Shown: piece after piece, positions 34,053 through 42,181 of the stretch
Numbering within the stretch: position 1 is the first letter of the stretch
Layout of the letters: the number at the start of each line of letters is the position of its first letter
Source of the DNA: Bradyrhizobium sp. 195
Lineage (GTDB): Bacteria; Pseudomonadota; Alphaproteobacteria; Rhizobiales; Xanthobacteraceae
DNA length: 64,000 nucleotides
Assembly (NCBI RefSeq): GCF_023101665.1
Contig: NZ_CP082162.1
Location: forward strand, 537,651-601,650
Direction of reading: 5' to 3'
Program-made: the position numbers and the translations under genes
Notes under the pieces: generated by a model
Database searches by the model: none
Told to the model about the DNA's origin: nothing
The model's input: only the letters and a program-made list of their open reading frames with translations

Positions 34053-34817
34053 ATGAACGCTGCCACTTCTCTCCTGATCGAGCGTGATCAAGACCTGGTC
34101 ACGATCACGATGAACCGGCCGCCGGCCAATGCGCTGAATGCGCAACTCATCGTCGAGTTGCTGGAGGCGATCCGGCGCCTCGCCGACGAAGAGACTCCCC
34201 CCGGCATCGTGCTCACCGGAAGCGGCGACCGCTTCTTCAGCGCAGGCGGCGACATCAAGGAAGTCGTCGGGATTGAAGTCGCGAGGCCGCGCATCCGGTC
34301 CTTCCACGAACTCCTCGTGGCGATGGAGAACTATCCGGGCCCGATCGTCTGCGCCGTCCGCGGCTATGCGGTCGGAGGCGCCCTGGAGTTTCTGCTGCAT
34401 GCGGACTACGTCGTGGCCGATGCGGCGTGCAAGATCGGATTTCCGGAAATCAACCACGGCCTGCTGCCGGTGACCAAAGGCATGCGCCGTGCCGTCGAGA
34501 AGCTCGGCGTGCGGGCGGCACAAGAGCTGCTGTATTGGGGCGAGCTCGTCGGCGCGGAGCGCGCCGTGGCGATCGGCGCCGTGAACGAGATCGTCGCGAC
34601 CGAGGAGGTCGCGTCCCGTGCGCGAGACGTGTGCGGCGCGTTGCGGCAGAAAGACCGCAAGCTGTTCCACGCCATCAAACGATCGCTCAACCTCACCGTG
34701 CAAATGAGCGATCAAGCGCTCCAAGAAATGACCGTAGCCGACCTCGACGCCTATGTCACAGCCGAGAGCTCGACCAACGCGCGTGCGAGGTTTTTGTCAA
34801 AGAATAGGAAGGGCTGA
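34053..34817 (+). CDS. Enoyl-CoA hydratase/isomerase (crotonase) family protein
   Basis: 254 aa. The crotonase fold is seen with oxyanion-hole segments FFSAGGDIKE (about residues 63-72) and RGYAVGGALEFL. Both acidic residues expected of a hydratase are in place: Glu in GGALEF and Glu in FPEINHGLLP. It probably hydrates a 2-enoyl-CoA in the pathway. It lies between the importer and the creatininase-like gene on the same strand. Confidence 0.9.
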   Translation: MNAATSLLIERDQDLVTITMNRPPANALNAQLIVELLEAIRRLADEETPPGIVLTGSGDRFFSAGGDIKEVVGIEVARPRIRSFHELLVAMENYPGPIVCAVRGYAVGGALEFLLHADYVVADAACKIGFPEINHGLLPVTKGMRRAVEKLGVRAAQELLYWGELVGAERAVAIGAVNEIVATEEVASRARDVCGALRQKDRKLFHAIKRSLNLTVQMSDQALQEMTVADLDAYVTAESSTNARARFLSKNRKG

Positions 34818-34821
34818 GCCG

Positions 34822-35613
34822 ATGGCGCGCGGATATCCCGATCAGATCTATCTGGAGCAGATGAGCCACGAGGAAGTCGCCGCGGCGCTGACGGACGGGT
34901 GTACGACGGTGGTGATTCCGCTGGGGGCCGTCGAGCAGCATGGACCGCATTTGTCTTTGGGCATGGATGCGGATCATGCCGATGCTCTGGCCGAGCGGAT
35001 CGCGCGCAGCCGCGGCGACACGCTGGTCGCGCCGACCATCACGGTCGGCTGCTCTTCTCACCATCTGCCATTCCCGGGTACGATCTCGCTACGGCCGGAG
35101 ACGCTGGAGGCAGTTTGTGTCGATTATTGCACGAGCCTGGCGCGGCACGGCTTCAAGCGCATCCTGATTCACTCGGGCCACATCGGCAACTTTCCGGTCC
35201 TGAAGGACATGCTCGGTCGCTTGCGCGCGGCCGTCCCCTCGGATGTTGCGATCCTGGCGTTCTTCGACTGGACGAAATGGATCGACACGTGGCGCGATGC
35301 GGTGCGTGAAGCCGGAGGAGACGTGTCGGCCGTCGGCGGCCACGCCGATATCGCCGAGACATCGCTGATGATGGTCATTCGGCCTGACAGCGTCAGACCG
35401 GACCGCTTCGAGGTGGGCCATCTTGGCGGCTTGTCGGAGGCGGATCTCGAGCTGATGTGGAAGAACGGCATCCGGTCGGTTTCGCATAACGGCGTGATCG
35501 GAAGTCCGTTCGGCTCGAGCCACAACATCGGCGAAGCGTGCCTCGCGGCGGTCGCCGAGTTGCTGATCAAGACCTTCGATAGCGAGGCCGGAGTCGCCGG
35601 CGCCCGCCGTTGA
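34822..35613 (+). CDS. Creatininase-family amidohydrolase
   Basis: 263 aa, four bases after the crotonase stop. Metal-binding residues line up with creatininase: GAVEQHGPH (Glu38, His40), GMDADHA (Asp49), HSGHIGN (His120) and GGHADIAET (His174, Glu179). The family opens cyclic amides or removes formyl groups, and includes creatininase, ArfB formamide hydrolases and MftE peptidases. Here it may cleave an amide or lactam of the pathway substrate. The exact substrate cannot be told from sequence. Confidence 0.88.
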   Translation: MARGYPDQIYLEQMSHEEVAAALTDGCTTVVIPLGAVEQHGPHLSLGMDADHADALAERIARSRGDTLVAPTITVGCSSHHLPFPGTISLRPETLEAVCVDYCTSLARHGFKRILIHSGHIGNFPVLKDMLGRLRAAVPSDVAILAFFDWTKWIDTWRDAVREAGGDVSAVGGHADIAETSLMMVIRPDSVRPDRFEVGHLGGLSEADLELMWKNGIRSVSHNGVIGSPFGSSHNIGEACLAAVAELLIKTFDSEAGVAGARR

Positions 35614-35780
35614 CGGTCAGCCCGCCCGCTGCGCGGCGAAGCTTCCTGCGGCGTCTGCCATGTTGCGAATACTGACAGCATAAAATTCGGAAAGCTTTAC
35701 TACGCAACGCGGCTTTCGGGCGAAAATGTCGCCCCGCCTATGAAACCTTGTGCCATCTCGAAAGCTAAAAGGATTGAGAC

Positions 35781-36914
35781 ATGGCACTTACGTTTGGGTT
35801 CTGGTCTGAACAGGAAACCCAGGTCGGCCACAGTTACTCGCGCAGGCTTCACGAACTGGTCGACGAAGTCCGTCTGGCCGAGAAGGTCGGCTTCGACTGC
35901 GTCGCGCTCTCCGAGCAGCACGTGGCACTGGGCGGGATCTCGAGCTCGGCGCCCGAAGTGGTGTTCGGCTATCTGGCTGCGGTGACGTCGCGCGTCAAAC
36001 TGCGCGCGGCGGTGACGCTGATGCCGCAGCGCATCAACCACGCCTTGCGTTCGGCCGAGCGGCTTGCGGTGACCGACATCCTGTCCAACGGCCGCATGGA
36101 ATTCTATGGCGGCCGCGCCAACACCACCATCGCGATGCGGGCGTTCAACGTCGATCCGAACGAAACGCTGGCGCAGATGGAAGAAGGACTGGCGCTGCTG
36201 AAAACGGCGATGCGCCAGGACATTTTCACGTTTGACGGCAAGTACTACCAGATCCCTCCGCGCCAGCTGGTTCCGAAGCCGCTGCAGAAGCCGCATCCGG
36301 TGATCGGGATCGCGGCGACCAGCGAGCGCAGTCACGTCTGGGCCGCCTCGCAGGGCTTCGCCGTGATGAGCAGCAACATCTACCAGGGCTGGGACGCTCA
36401 GCAGAAGCTGATCGACGCCTATCAAAAGAACTGGAAGCGCGACGAGGAGGGACCGCTGCAGCGTCCGCGTATCGGCGTTCCGCTGTTCATCGGCATCGGG
36501 AAGACCGACGAGCAGGCCAAGGCGGATTATGCCGGCCCGCTGATGCACTATGCCAAGATCTCGACCGATGCCTATCCGCGTCTCGCGGCGATTGCCGACG
36601 ACTACAAATACATGGGAGAGAGCGTGCCCTCGATGCAGCGTGCCGCCAACGACTGGGACTATCTGGTCAACGAGTCGGCCACGACGGTGTGCGGCAGCCC
36701 CGATACGGTCATTCGTCAGATCGAGAAGTTCGAGGCCATGGGGATCGACGAGGTGCTGCTGCACATGGACTCCGTCCCGCACGAAAAGATCATGGAGGCG
36801 ATCGACATGGTCGGTCGCTACGTCATCCCGCATTTCAACGACAGAAACAACGTCGTGCGGCCGACCGAGGAGATCCTCGGGCAGATCCGGCTGATGCGGA
36901 CCCAGAACCAGTAA
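35781..36914 (+). CDS. LLM-class flavin-dependent monooxygenase
   Basis: 377 aa, bacterial luciferase-like TIM barrel: MALTFGFWSEQETQVGHSYS start, EKVGFDCVALSEQHVALGG (about residues 36-54), GRMEFYGGRANTTI, and HPVIGIAATSERSHVWAASQ. Members use FMNH2 or F420. The flavin reductase at 29970 favours FMNH2. It probably oxygenates or cleaves a carbon next to a carbonyl or nitrogen. A 168-base gap precedes it, so it may have its own promoter. Confidence 0.92.
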   Translation: MALTFGFWSEQETQVGHSYSRRLHELVDEVRLAEKVGFDCVALSEQHVALGGISSSAPEVVFGYLAAVTSRVKLRAAVTLMPQRINHALRSAERLAVTDILSNGRMEFYGGRANTTIAMRAFNVDPNETLAQMEEGLALLKTAMRQDIFTFDGKYYQIPPRQLVPKPLQKPHPVIGIAATSERSHVWAASQGFAVMSSNIYQGWDAQQKLIDAYQKNWKRDEEGPLQRPRIGVPLFIGIGKTDEQAKADYAGPLMHYAKISTDAYPRLAAIADDYKYMGESVPSMQRAANDWDYLVNESATTVCGSPDTVIRQIEKFEAMGIDEVLLHMDSVPHEKIMEAIDMVGRYVIPHFNDRNNVVRPTEEILGQIRLMRTQNQ

Positions 36915-36930
36915 TCCAACGGTGAAATCC

Positions 36931-37710
36931 ATGTCGCGATACGGCTACAAGTACCTGATCGTCGAACAGCGCGCCACCGGCGTCGCGATCGTCACGATGA
37001 ACCGCCCGGAGATCCTCAACGCGATCAACTGGGAGATGCACGAGGAGCTCGAAGACGTCTTCGTCAAGCTGGATCACGACAGTTCTGTCAACGCGATCGT
37101 TCTCACCGGCGCGGGCCGCGGATTTTGTTCCGGTGGCGATCAGAAGTCGCTGGATAAGGGAACGTTGCCGTCCCCGACGCGCAGCGGTCGCCACCTCATC
37201 CGCAACATGCTGGAAGTCGAAGTGCCGATCGTCGCGGCCGTCAACGGTGTCGCGGTCGGCCTGGGTGCCACGCTCGCGCTGTTCTGCGACGTGATCTATG
37301 CGAGCTCGACAGCTCGTTTTGCCGACACGCACGTCAATGCCGGCGTCGTCGCGGGCGATGGCGGCGCGGTGATCTGGCCGCTGCTGATGGGGCCGGTGCG
37401 CGCGAAGCACTATCTGATGACCGGGGAATTCATCCCCGCCGAGAAAGCGGCTGCTGTCGGCATGATCAACGAGGTGGTCGCGGACGGCAACGTTCTCGAT
37501 GCCGCGATCGAATACGCCGAGCTGCTGGCAAGCGGGCCGAAGGAATCGATCGTGTGGACCAAGTACAGCGTTAACAAGATCATCAAGCACTACGCCCACC
37601 TGCTGCTCGACACCTCCGCGGCGCTGGAGATGTTGACCTTCAAGTCGCCCGAGCGGGCCGAGGCGGTTGCCGCATTCGCGGCCAAGCGCAAGCGTTTCGC
37701 GGAGCGCTGA
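36931..37710 (+). CDS. Crotonase-family protein lacking a standard catalytic Glu
   Basis: 259 aa from the ATG at 36931; a GTG at 36922 is also possible. Oxyanion segments are GRGFCSGGDQKS and GVAVGLGATLAL. Where hydratases have a Pro-Glu pair (as in FPEINHG of the other crotonase here) this protein reads FADTHVNAGVVAGDGG. It is likely a hydrolase, decarboxylase or ring-opening crotonase rather than a plain hydratase. It starts two bases before the acyl-CoA ligase's Shine-Dalgarno region, and its stop is next to the ligase ATG. Confidence 0.88.
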   Translation: MSRYGYKYLIVEQRATGVAIVTMNRPEILNAINWEMHEELEDVFVKLDHDSSVNAIVLTGAGRGFCSGGDQKSLDKGTLPSPTRSGRHLIRNMLEVEVPIVAAVNGVAVGLGATLALFCDVIYASSTARFADTHVNAGVVAGDGGAVIWPLLMGPVRAKHYLMTGEFIPAEKAAAVGMINEVVADGNVLDAAIEYAELLASGPKESIVWTKYSVNKIIKHYAHLLLDTSAALEMLTFKSPERAEAVAAFAAKRKRFAER

Positions 37711-37711
37711 G

Positions 37712-39577
37712 ATGAACGTCGCTGCGATTACATCCGGCGCCCAGTTGGCCGATACGACCATTGCGCAGCTTTTGGCTGCGCGACTCGCGGAGCGGCCCGA
37801 CAAGATCGCCTTGCAACAAAAGCGTCACGGCGCTTGGACCGCCATGACGTGGGGCGCCTATGCGCAGCGTGTCGTGAGCCTGGCCAGCGCGCTGCAGCGT
37901 GCTGGTCTCGAGCGCGGCGATCGGGTCGCGATCATGGGCGATTCGTCCGAGGAATGGCTGATCGCCGACATGGCCACGATGTGCGCCGGCGGCGTTATGG
38001 TGGGCGTGTACTTCACCTCATCACCCGAAGAAGTGGCTTACTGCTTCACGGATTCAGGCGCGAAGTTTGCGTTGGTCGGCGGGGAGCAGCAGCTTCGCAT
38101 CGTGCTCGCCTCCGGTCGGGCCGAGCAGCTCCGCGGCATCATCGTGCTCGACCCGGATTGGACCGGCGAGGCCACGGCATCGATCAAGTCGCTGGCCGAC
38201 TTTGTCGGAGCACACGATGTCGATGCGCATGATTATCTGCAGAAGGAGAGCGCGACAGCAAAGGCGTCCGATGTCGTCAGCATCGGCTATACGTCCGGGA
38301 CGACCGGAAACCCCAAAGGCGCTATGCTGACGCACCTTTCCATTCTCGCCGGCGTTCATTGCATCACCCTGTTCGGCCCCAGCATGCGCGAAGAGGAACA
38401 CCGGGTGGTCGTGCATTTGCCGATGTCGCATACCGTCGCGCGCGGGCAGGCGACGACGTTGCCGCTGATCGCCGACGCAGTTCCGTATTTCGGCGAGACG
38501 ACCGCGGACTTCGCCCAGACGATCAAAGAGGTGAAGCCGACCTACTACATGGCGCCCCCGCGGTTCTACCAGCGTTTTGCGACGCAAATTCTCAGCAAGG
38601 TGCATCCCGCCGGCGGTGCGGGAGATCAGAACTACGCGCTCGCCATGACGATCGCGCGCAGGGCGCTCGAAGACCGTCAGCGCGGCCACGAAGATGCCTT
38701 CGTCTCGAAACTGTTCGCAGCCTGCCGCGAGCAAGTGTTCCTGCCGCTGCTCGCGGAGGTCGGCTTCGACGAGCTGAAGGTCGCGTTCACCTCGTCGGCG
38801 GCGATGCCGTCCGAGCTGATGTCGCTGTGGCAGCTGTGGGGCTTGCAGCTCAAGGAGTGCTACGGCCAGACCGAATTGGTCGGTGCCAATCTGGTGCAGA
38901 TGGCGGAGTGGCCGAAGGCCGGCAACGTCGGTGTCCCGTTGCCGGATCCGGCGTGGGAAACCGCCGTGCTCCAGGACGGCGAGATGATCGTCCGTGGACC
39001 GGGATTGTTCGCGGGCTATTGGAACAAGCCGGACGAGACGAAAGCGGCGCTTCGCGACGGCTGGCTCTACACCGGCGACATCGTCGAAGTGTCGCCGGAA
39101 GGAATCTTCAAGCTGGTCGATCGGAAGAAGGAGATCATCAACACGTCGAACGGCAAATCGATCAGCCCAACTCAGATCGAAAACGAGCTGAGGCACAGCC
39201 CGTTCATCTCCGAGGCGGCGGTCATCGGCGAGGGGCGAAAATATCTCACCGCCCTGATCGAAGTGGATGCCACCGCCACAATGGACTGGGCGAAGTCGCG
39301 CGACGACAAGATCGCGAGTTACGCCGACCTGGCAGCCTCCGAGATCGTCAACCGGCTGGTCGAGGCGGAGATCGGCAAGGCGAACGGAAGGCTGGCGCGA
39401 GCCGAGCAGATCAAGGCGTTCCGCATTCTGCCGGAGGAGCTGTCGGTCGAGAACGGCGTGATGACGCCGACGCGGAAGAAGCGTCGCAAGCAGATCAACG
39501 AGCGCTATCAGTCGCTGATCGCGTCCCTCTACGACGAAACCGAGGAGAAACTAATCAAGGCCGAGATGGGCCTTTGA
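37712..39577 (+). CDS. AMP-forming acyl-CoA ligase, long-chain type
   Basis: 621 aa from the ATG at 37712. P-loop IGYTSGTTGNPKGAML (191-206), a GQTELVGANL segment, the YTGDIVEVSPEGIFKLVDRK hinge region (in part) and NGKSISPTQIEN follow the order of the long-chain acyl-CoA synthetase subgroup. It activates a carboxylic acid to its CoA thioester, the probable entry step of the pathway. It is tightly linked with the crotonase upstream (TGAGATG). Confidence 0.92.
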   Translation: MNVAAITSGAQLADTTIAQLLAARLAERPDKIALQQKRHGAWTAMTWGAYAQRVVSLASALQRAGLERGDRVAIMGDSSEEWLIADMATMCAGGVMVGVYFTSSPEEVAYCFTDSGAKFALVGGEQQLRIVLASGRAEQLRGIIVLDPDWTGEATASIKSLADFVGAHDVDAHDYLQKESATAKASDVVSIGYTSGTTGNPKGAMLTHLSILAGVHCITLFGPSMREEEHRVVVHLPMSHTVARGQATTLPLIADAVPYFGETTADFAQTIKEVKPTYYMAPPRFYQRFATQILSKVHPAGGAGDQNYALAMTIARRALEDRQRGHEDAFVSKLFAACREQVFLPLLAEVGFDELKVAFTSSAAMPSELMSLWQLWGLQLKECYGQTELVGANLVQMAEWPKAGNVGVPLPDPAWETAVLQDGEMIVRGPGLFAGYWNKPDETKAALRDGWLYTGDIVEVSPEGIFKLVDRKKEIINTSNGKSISPTQIENELRHSPFISEAAVIGEGRKYLTALIEVDATATMDWAKSRDDKIASYADLAASEIVNRLVEAEIGKANGRLARAEQIKAFRILPEELSVENGVMTPTRKKRRKQINERYQSLIASLYDETEEKLIKAEMGL

Positions 39578-39653
39578 CGTCGGCGGTCGCTCCCCAAACG
39601 TACGAACCTACTAGTCGAGATAGATTTCACTCCTTCAGCAACAGGACATCGAG

Positions 39654-40877
39654 ATGACCAAGCGAAGCGGTATCACGCGGCGGACGATTGTCGGTAGCGG
39701 ATTGGGAATTGCAGCAGGCCTGGTATCAAGGCCATCGTTTGCGGCGAACACGAAGGTGAAGGTCGGAGCGATCATGCCCAGCAGCGGCGTGCTGGCGTTT
39801 CCCGGTCAGGCCTGCGTGCGCGGCATCGATCTGGGCGCCAAATTCGCGCGTGAGAAGCTCGGCCTCGAAATCGAGATCGTTCACGCCGATACGCAAAGCC
39901 GTCCGGAGAACGGCCGGATTGCCGCCGAGAGCCTGATCCGGCAGGGCTGCACCGTGCTGATCGGCGCGTGGGATTCCGGCGCCACCATTTCGGCGCTGCA
40001 GGCCTGCGAGGCCGCCAAGGTGCCGATGGTGGTCCACATCGCGAGCGCCACCCAGGTGACTTCGCAGGGCTTCACCCAAGTGTTCCGCTATTACCCCACG
40101 TCGCTGACCATCGTGCGGCAATCGCTGACCGAGCTGAAGTCCGTGCTCGGCACGCTGAAGGATCCTCCGAGCAGCGCCGTCGTTCTCCATCTCAACAACA
40201 CGATGGGGCAGTCGACGGCAGCCAGCATCGATCAGGCCTGGAAAGAAGTGGGTGTTCCGCTGAAGATCGCGCAGTACGTTGCCTATGACGAGAAGGCCAA
40301 GGATCTGTCGGTAGAGGTCGCCAAGGCGAAAGCGTCGGGTGCCGATGCTTTGATCTCGGTCACGCGCGTCAACGACGCCATCATGATCGCGCGCGAATGC
40401 ATCAAGCAGGGCTGGGATCCCAAGATGGTGTTTTCGCCCAACTCCAACGGCGTGTCGGACAAGGCGTATCACGACGCGCTCGGAAAGTACGGTGACGGTC
40501 CGGTTCTGTCGGCGTTGTGGCTCAATCCCAAGGGTGCCGAGACCGACAAGATCATGAGGATGTTCGCGGCCGATTACCCGAACGACTGGTTCGATGCCAA
40601 TGCGGGCTGCGCGTTCGAGGCGGTGCAGATCGTCGCAGACGCCGTGACGCGGGCGGCGTCGCCGGAGTCGGCGGCGATTCACGGCGCGCTCAAGACGACC
40701 GACATGAAGCCGATCCTGATGTACGGCGACAACACCAAGTTCGACGAGACCGGCCAGAACATCCACTGTTCGATGGTGATGCTGCAGGGTTTGAAAGGCA
40801 GGCCGCGGGTGGTGGCTCCAAAGGCCATCGCCGAAGCGTCGCTCGAGTATCCGCTTGCGCCTTACAGCAAACGCTGA
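39654..40877 (+). CDS. Periplasmic binding protein of the Liv-type ABC importer
   Basis: 407 aa with a twin-arginine signal (ITRRTIVGSGLGIAAGLVSR, cleavage near FAANTK). The type I periplasmic binding fold continues with VKVGAIMPSSGVLAFPGQAC and SLIRQGCTVLIGAWDSGATI. It captures the substrate for LivHMGF, encoded 6 kb upstream in the same direction. Its distance from the permeases suggests that the whole 29.5-40.9 kb set forms one regulon. The Tat route implies folding before export. Confidence 0.93.
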   Translation: MTKRSGITRRTIVGSGLGIAAGLVSRPSFAANTKVKVGAIMPSSGVLAFPGQACVRGIDLGAKFAREKLGLEIEIVHADTQSRPENGRIAAESLIRQGCTVLIGAWDSGATISALQACEAAKVPMVVHIASATQVTSQGFTQVFRYYPTSLTIVRQSLTELKSVLGTLKDPPSSAVVLHLNNTMGQSTAASIDQAWKEVGVPLKIAQYVAYDEKAKDLSVEVAKAKASGADALISVTRVNDAIMIARECIKQGWDPKMVFSPNSNGVSDKAYHDALGKYGDGPVLSALWLNPKGAETDKIMRMFAADYPNDWFDANAGCAFEAVQIVADAVTRAASPESAAIHGALKTTDMKPILMYGDNTKFDETGQNIHCSMVMLQGLKGRPRVVAPKAIAEASLEYPLAPYSKR

Positions 40878-40949
40878 CGTCGTTACGTGCGGCCCCGCGA
40901 CAACGTCGTGGGGTCGCGGTCGTCAAATGCCGAGGCAGGGACGTGCGAG

Positions 40950-41810
40950 CTAGGGCAAACTGTCCGAATTGATCAGGCGCGACCGCTCGGCAAGGAAGCG
41001 GCGGGGGCTCTTTCCCATCGTCTTCTTGAACATCGTGATGAACGCGCTGGGCGTTTCGTAGCCCAGTTCCAGCGACACGGCCTGGACCGAACTGCCCGCC
41101 GTGAGGCGTTGCATGGCGATCAGAATGTGGAGACGCTGGCGCCAGCGCCCGAAGGTCATCCCTGTTTCCTTGGCGATGAAGCGTGCGAACGTACTCTCGC
41201 TCATCGCGTAGCGCGAGGCGACTTCGTCCATCGTGCTGCGGTCGCCCGGATTATTCAACAAGGAGGTCGCAAGGTGTTGAAGACGGGCGTCGGGGGAGAT
41301 CGGCAGATACATTTCATCCGTCGTCGGCATCTGCACGAGTTCGTCGAGCAAAACCCGGCCGAGACGGCTGGTCGGTCCTTCCAGCGGATAGAGCGGTGGG
41401 AACACCGAGAGGCGGTGGATCAATTCGCGCACCAGCGACGTGATCATCAGCGTGCAGCAGGTCCGCGGCAGCATGCTGACCTGCGGATCGATGAACACGG
41501 TGTAGAGCTTGCCGAAATCGGCCACGCAATTGCTGTGCTGCACGCCGGCCGGGATCCATACCGCGCCTTGCGGAGGCACGATCCACAAGCCGCCAGGCGC
41601 CCGGCACATCACCGAGCCATGAGATGCGACGACCAATTGGCCTTTGCGGTGTGAGTGCAGCGGCAGGTCGTCGTTGTCCTTGCTGGTTTCGAGACAAAAT
41701 GACGTGATGGGACGATCGAACTGATCCGGATCGACCGGATCATAGTTGATCCGAAGATCGGGCAGATCCATTCGCGCAAAATCGCGATCGAACTCGGTCT
41801 CGGGCGGCAT
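40950..41810 (-). CDS. AraC-family transcriptional regulator
   Basis: 286 aa. N-terminal cupin (HSHRKGQLVVASHGSVMCRA, then GLWIVPPQGAVWIPAGVQHS) and C-terminal double HTH (MDEVASRYAMSESTFARFIA; LGYETPSAFITMFKKTMGKS). It is probably the effector-sensing switch of the catabolic cluster and of the divergent PDH operon. The related but broken copy lies at 26.3 kb, at the other edge of the cluster. Confidence 0.92.
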   Translation of the reverse strand: MPPETEFDRDFARMDLPDLRINYDPVDPDQFDRPITSFCLETSKDNDDLPLHSHRKGQLVVASHGSVMCRAPGGLWIVPPQGAVWIPAGVQHSNCVADFGKLYTVFIDPQVSMLPRTCCTLMITSLVRELIHRLSVFPPLYPLEGPTSRLGRVLLDELVQMPTTDEMYLPISPDARLQHLATSLLNNPGDRSTMDEVASRYAMSESTFARFIAKETGMTFGRWRQRLHILIAMQRLTAGSSVQAVSLELGYETPSAFITMFKKTMGKSPRRFLAERSRLINSDSLP

Positions 41811-42181
41811 TTCAATCCTGCCAATTCATCAAGTCAGTCGAGCCTTGATGCAGATCCTGCTGCTAACCGAGGTTAGCTGCTTTGAAAGGCTAGGTCACTA
41901 GTCGCGACGAGCCGTCGAGTTCGCTGATCTGCGACAAGATGCCCGCTACTGCGGCGTGAGCGCTTAGTGATGCGGCATGTTGCGCCGTGACCAAGCGGAA
42001 GCACCTGTCAGGCGGCCCACGGCTCGATCACTCGCCTGATTAAACCAACAGCAGAGAATGCTGCGATGCGAGCATCGGCGTCCCTCCGGACCCGGGCAAT
42101 CCGTCGGAACGCGGCCGTATTCGGCAGCACGTGCCACAGCACCCGATGCTACCAAGTGCGGGCTTTCTAGGAACCCGACGC
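41811..42181. promoter_or_regulatory. Divergent araC/aceE control region
   Basis: 370 bases between the AraC gene and aceE. GCTAACC-GA-GGTTAGC (41862-41877) is a perfect seven-base inverted repeat 50 bases upstream of the araC start and could be an operator. No coding signal was seen. Confidence 0.45.

Noticed and set aside
34427..34807. Arg-rich alternative frames inside the metabolic operons
   Set aside because: These are the usual shadows of high-GC genes; the frames on which the crotonase, PDH and PCC calls rest are unambiguous.
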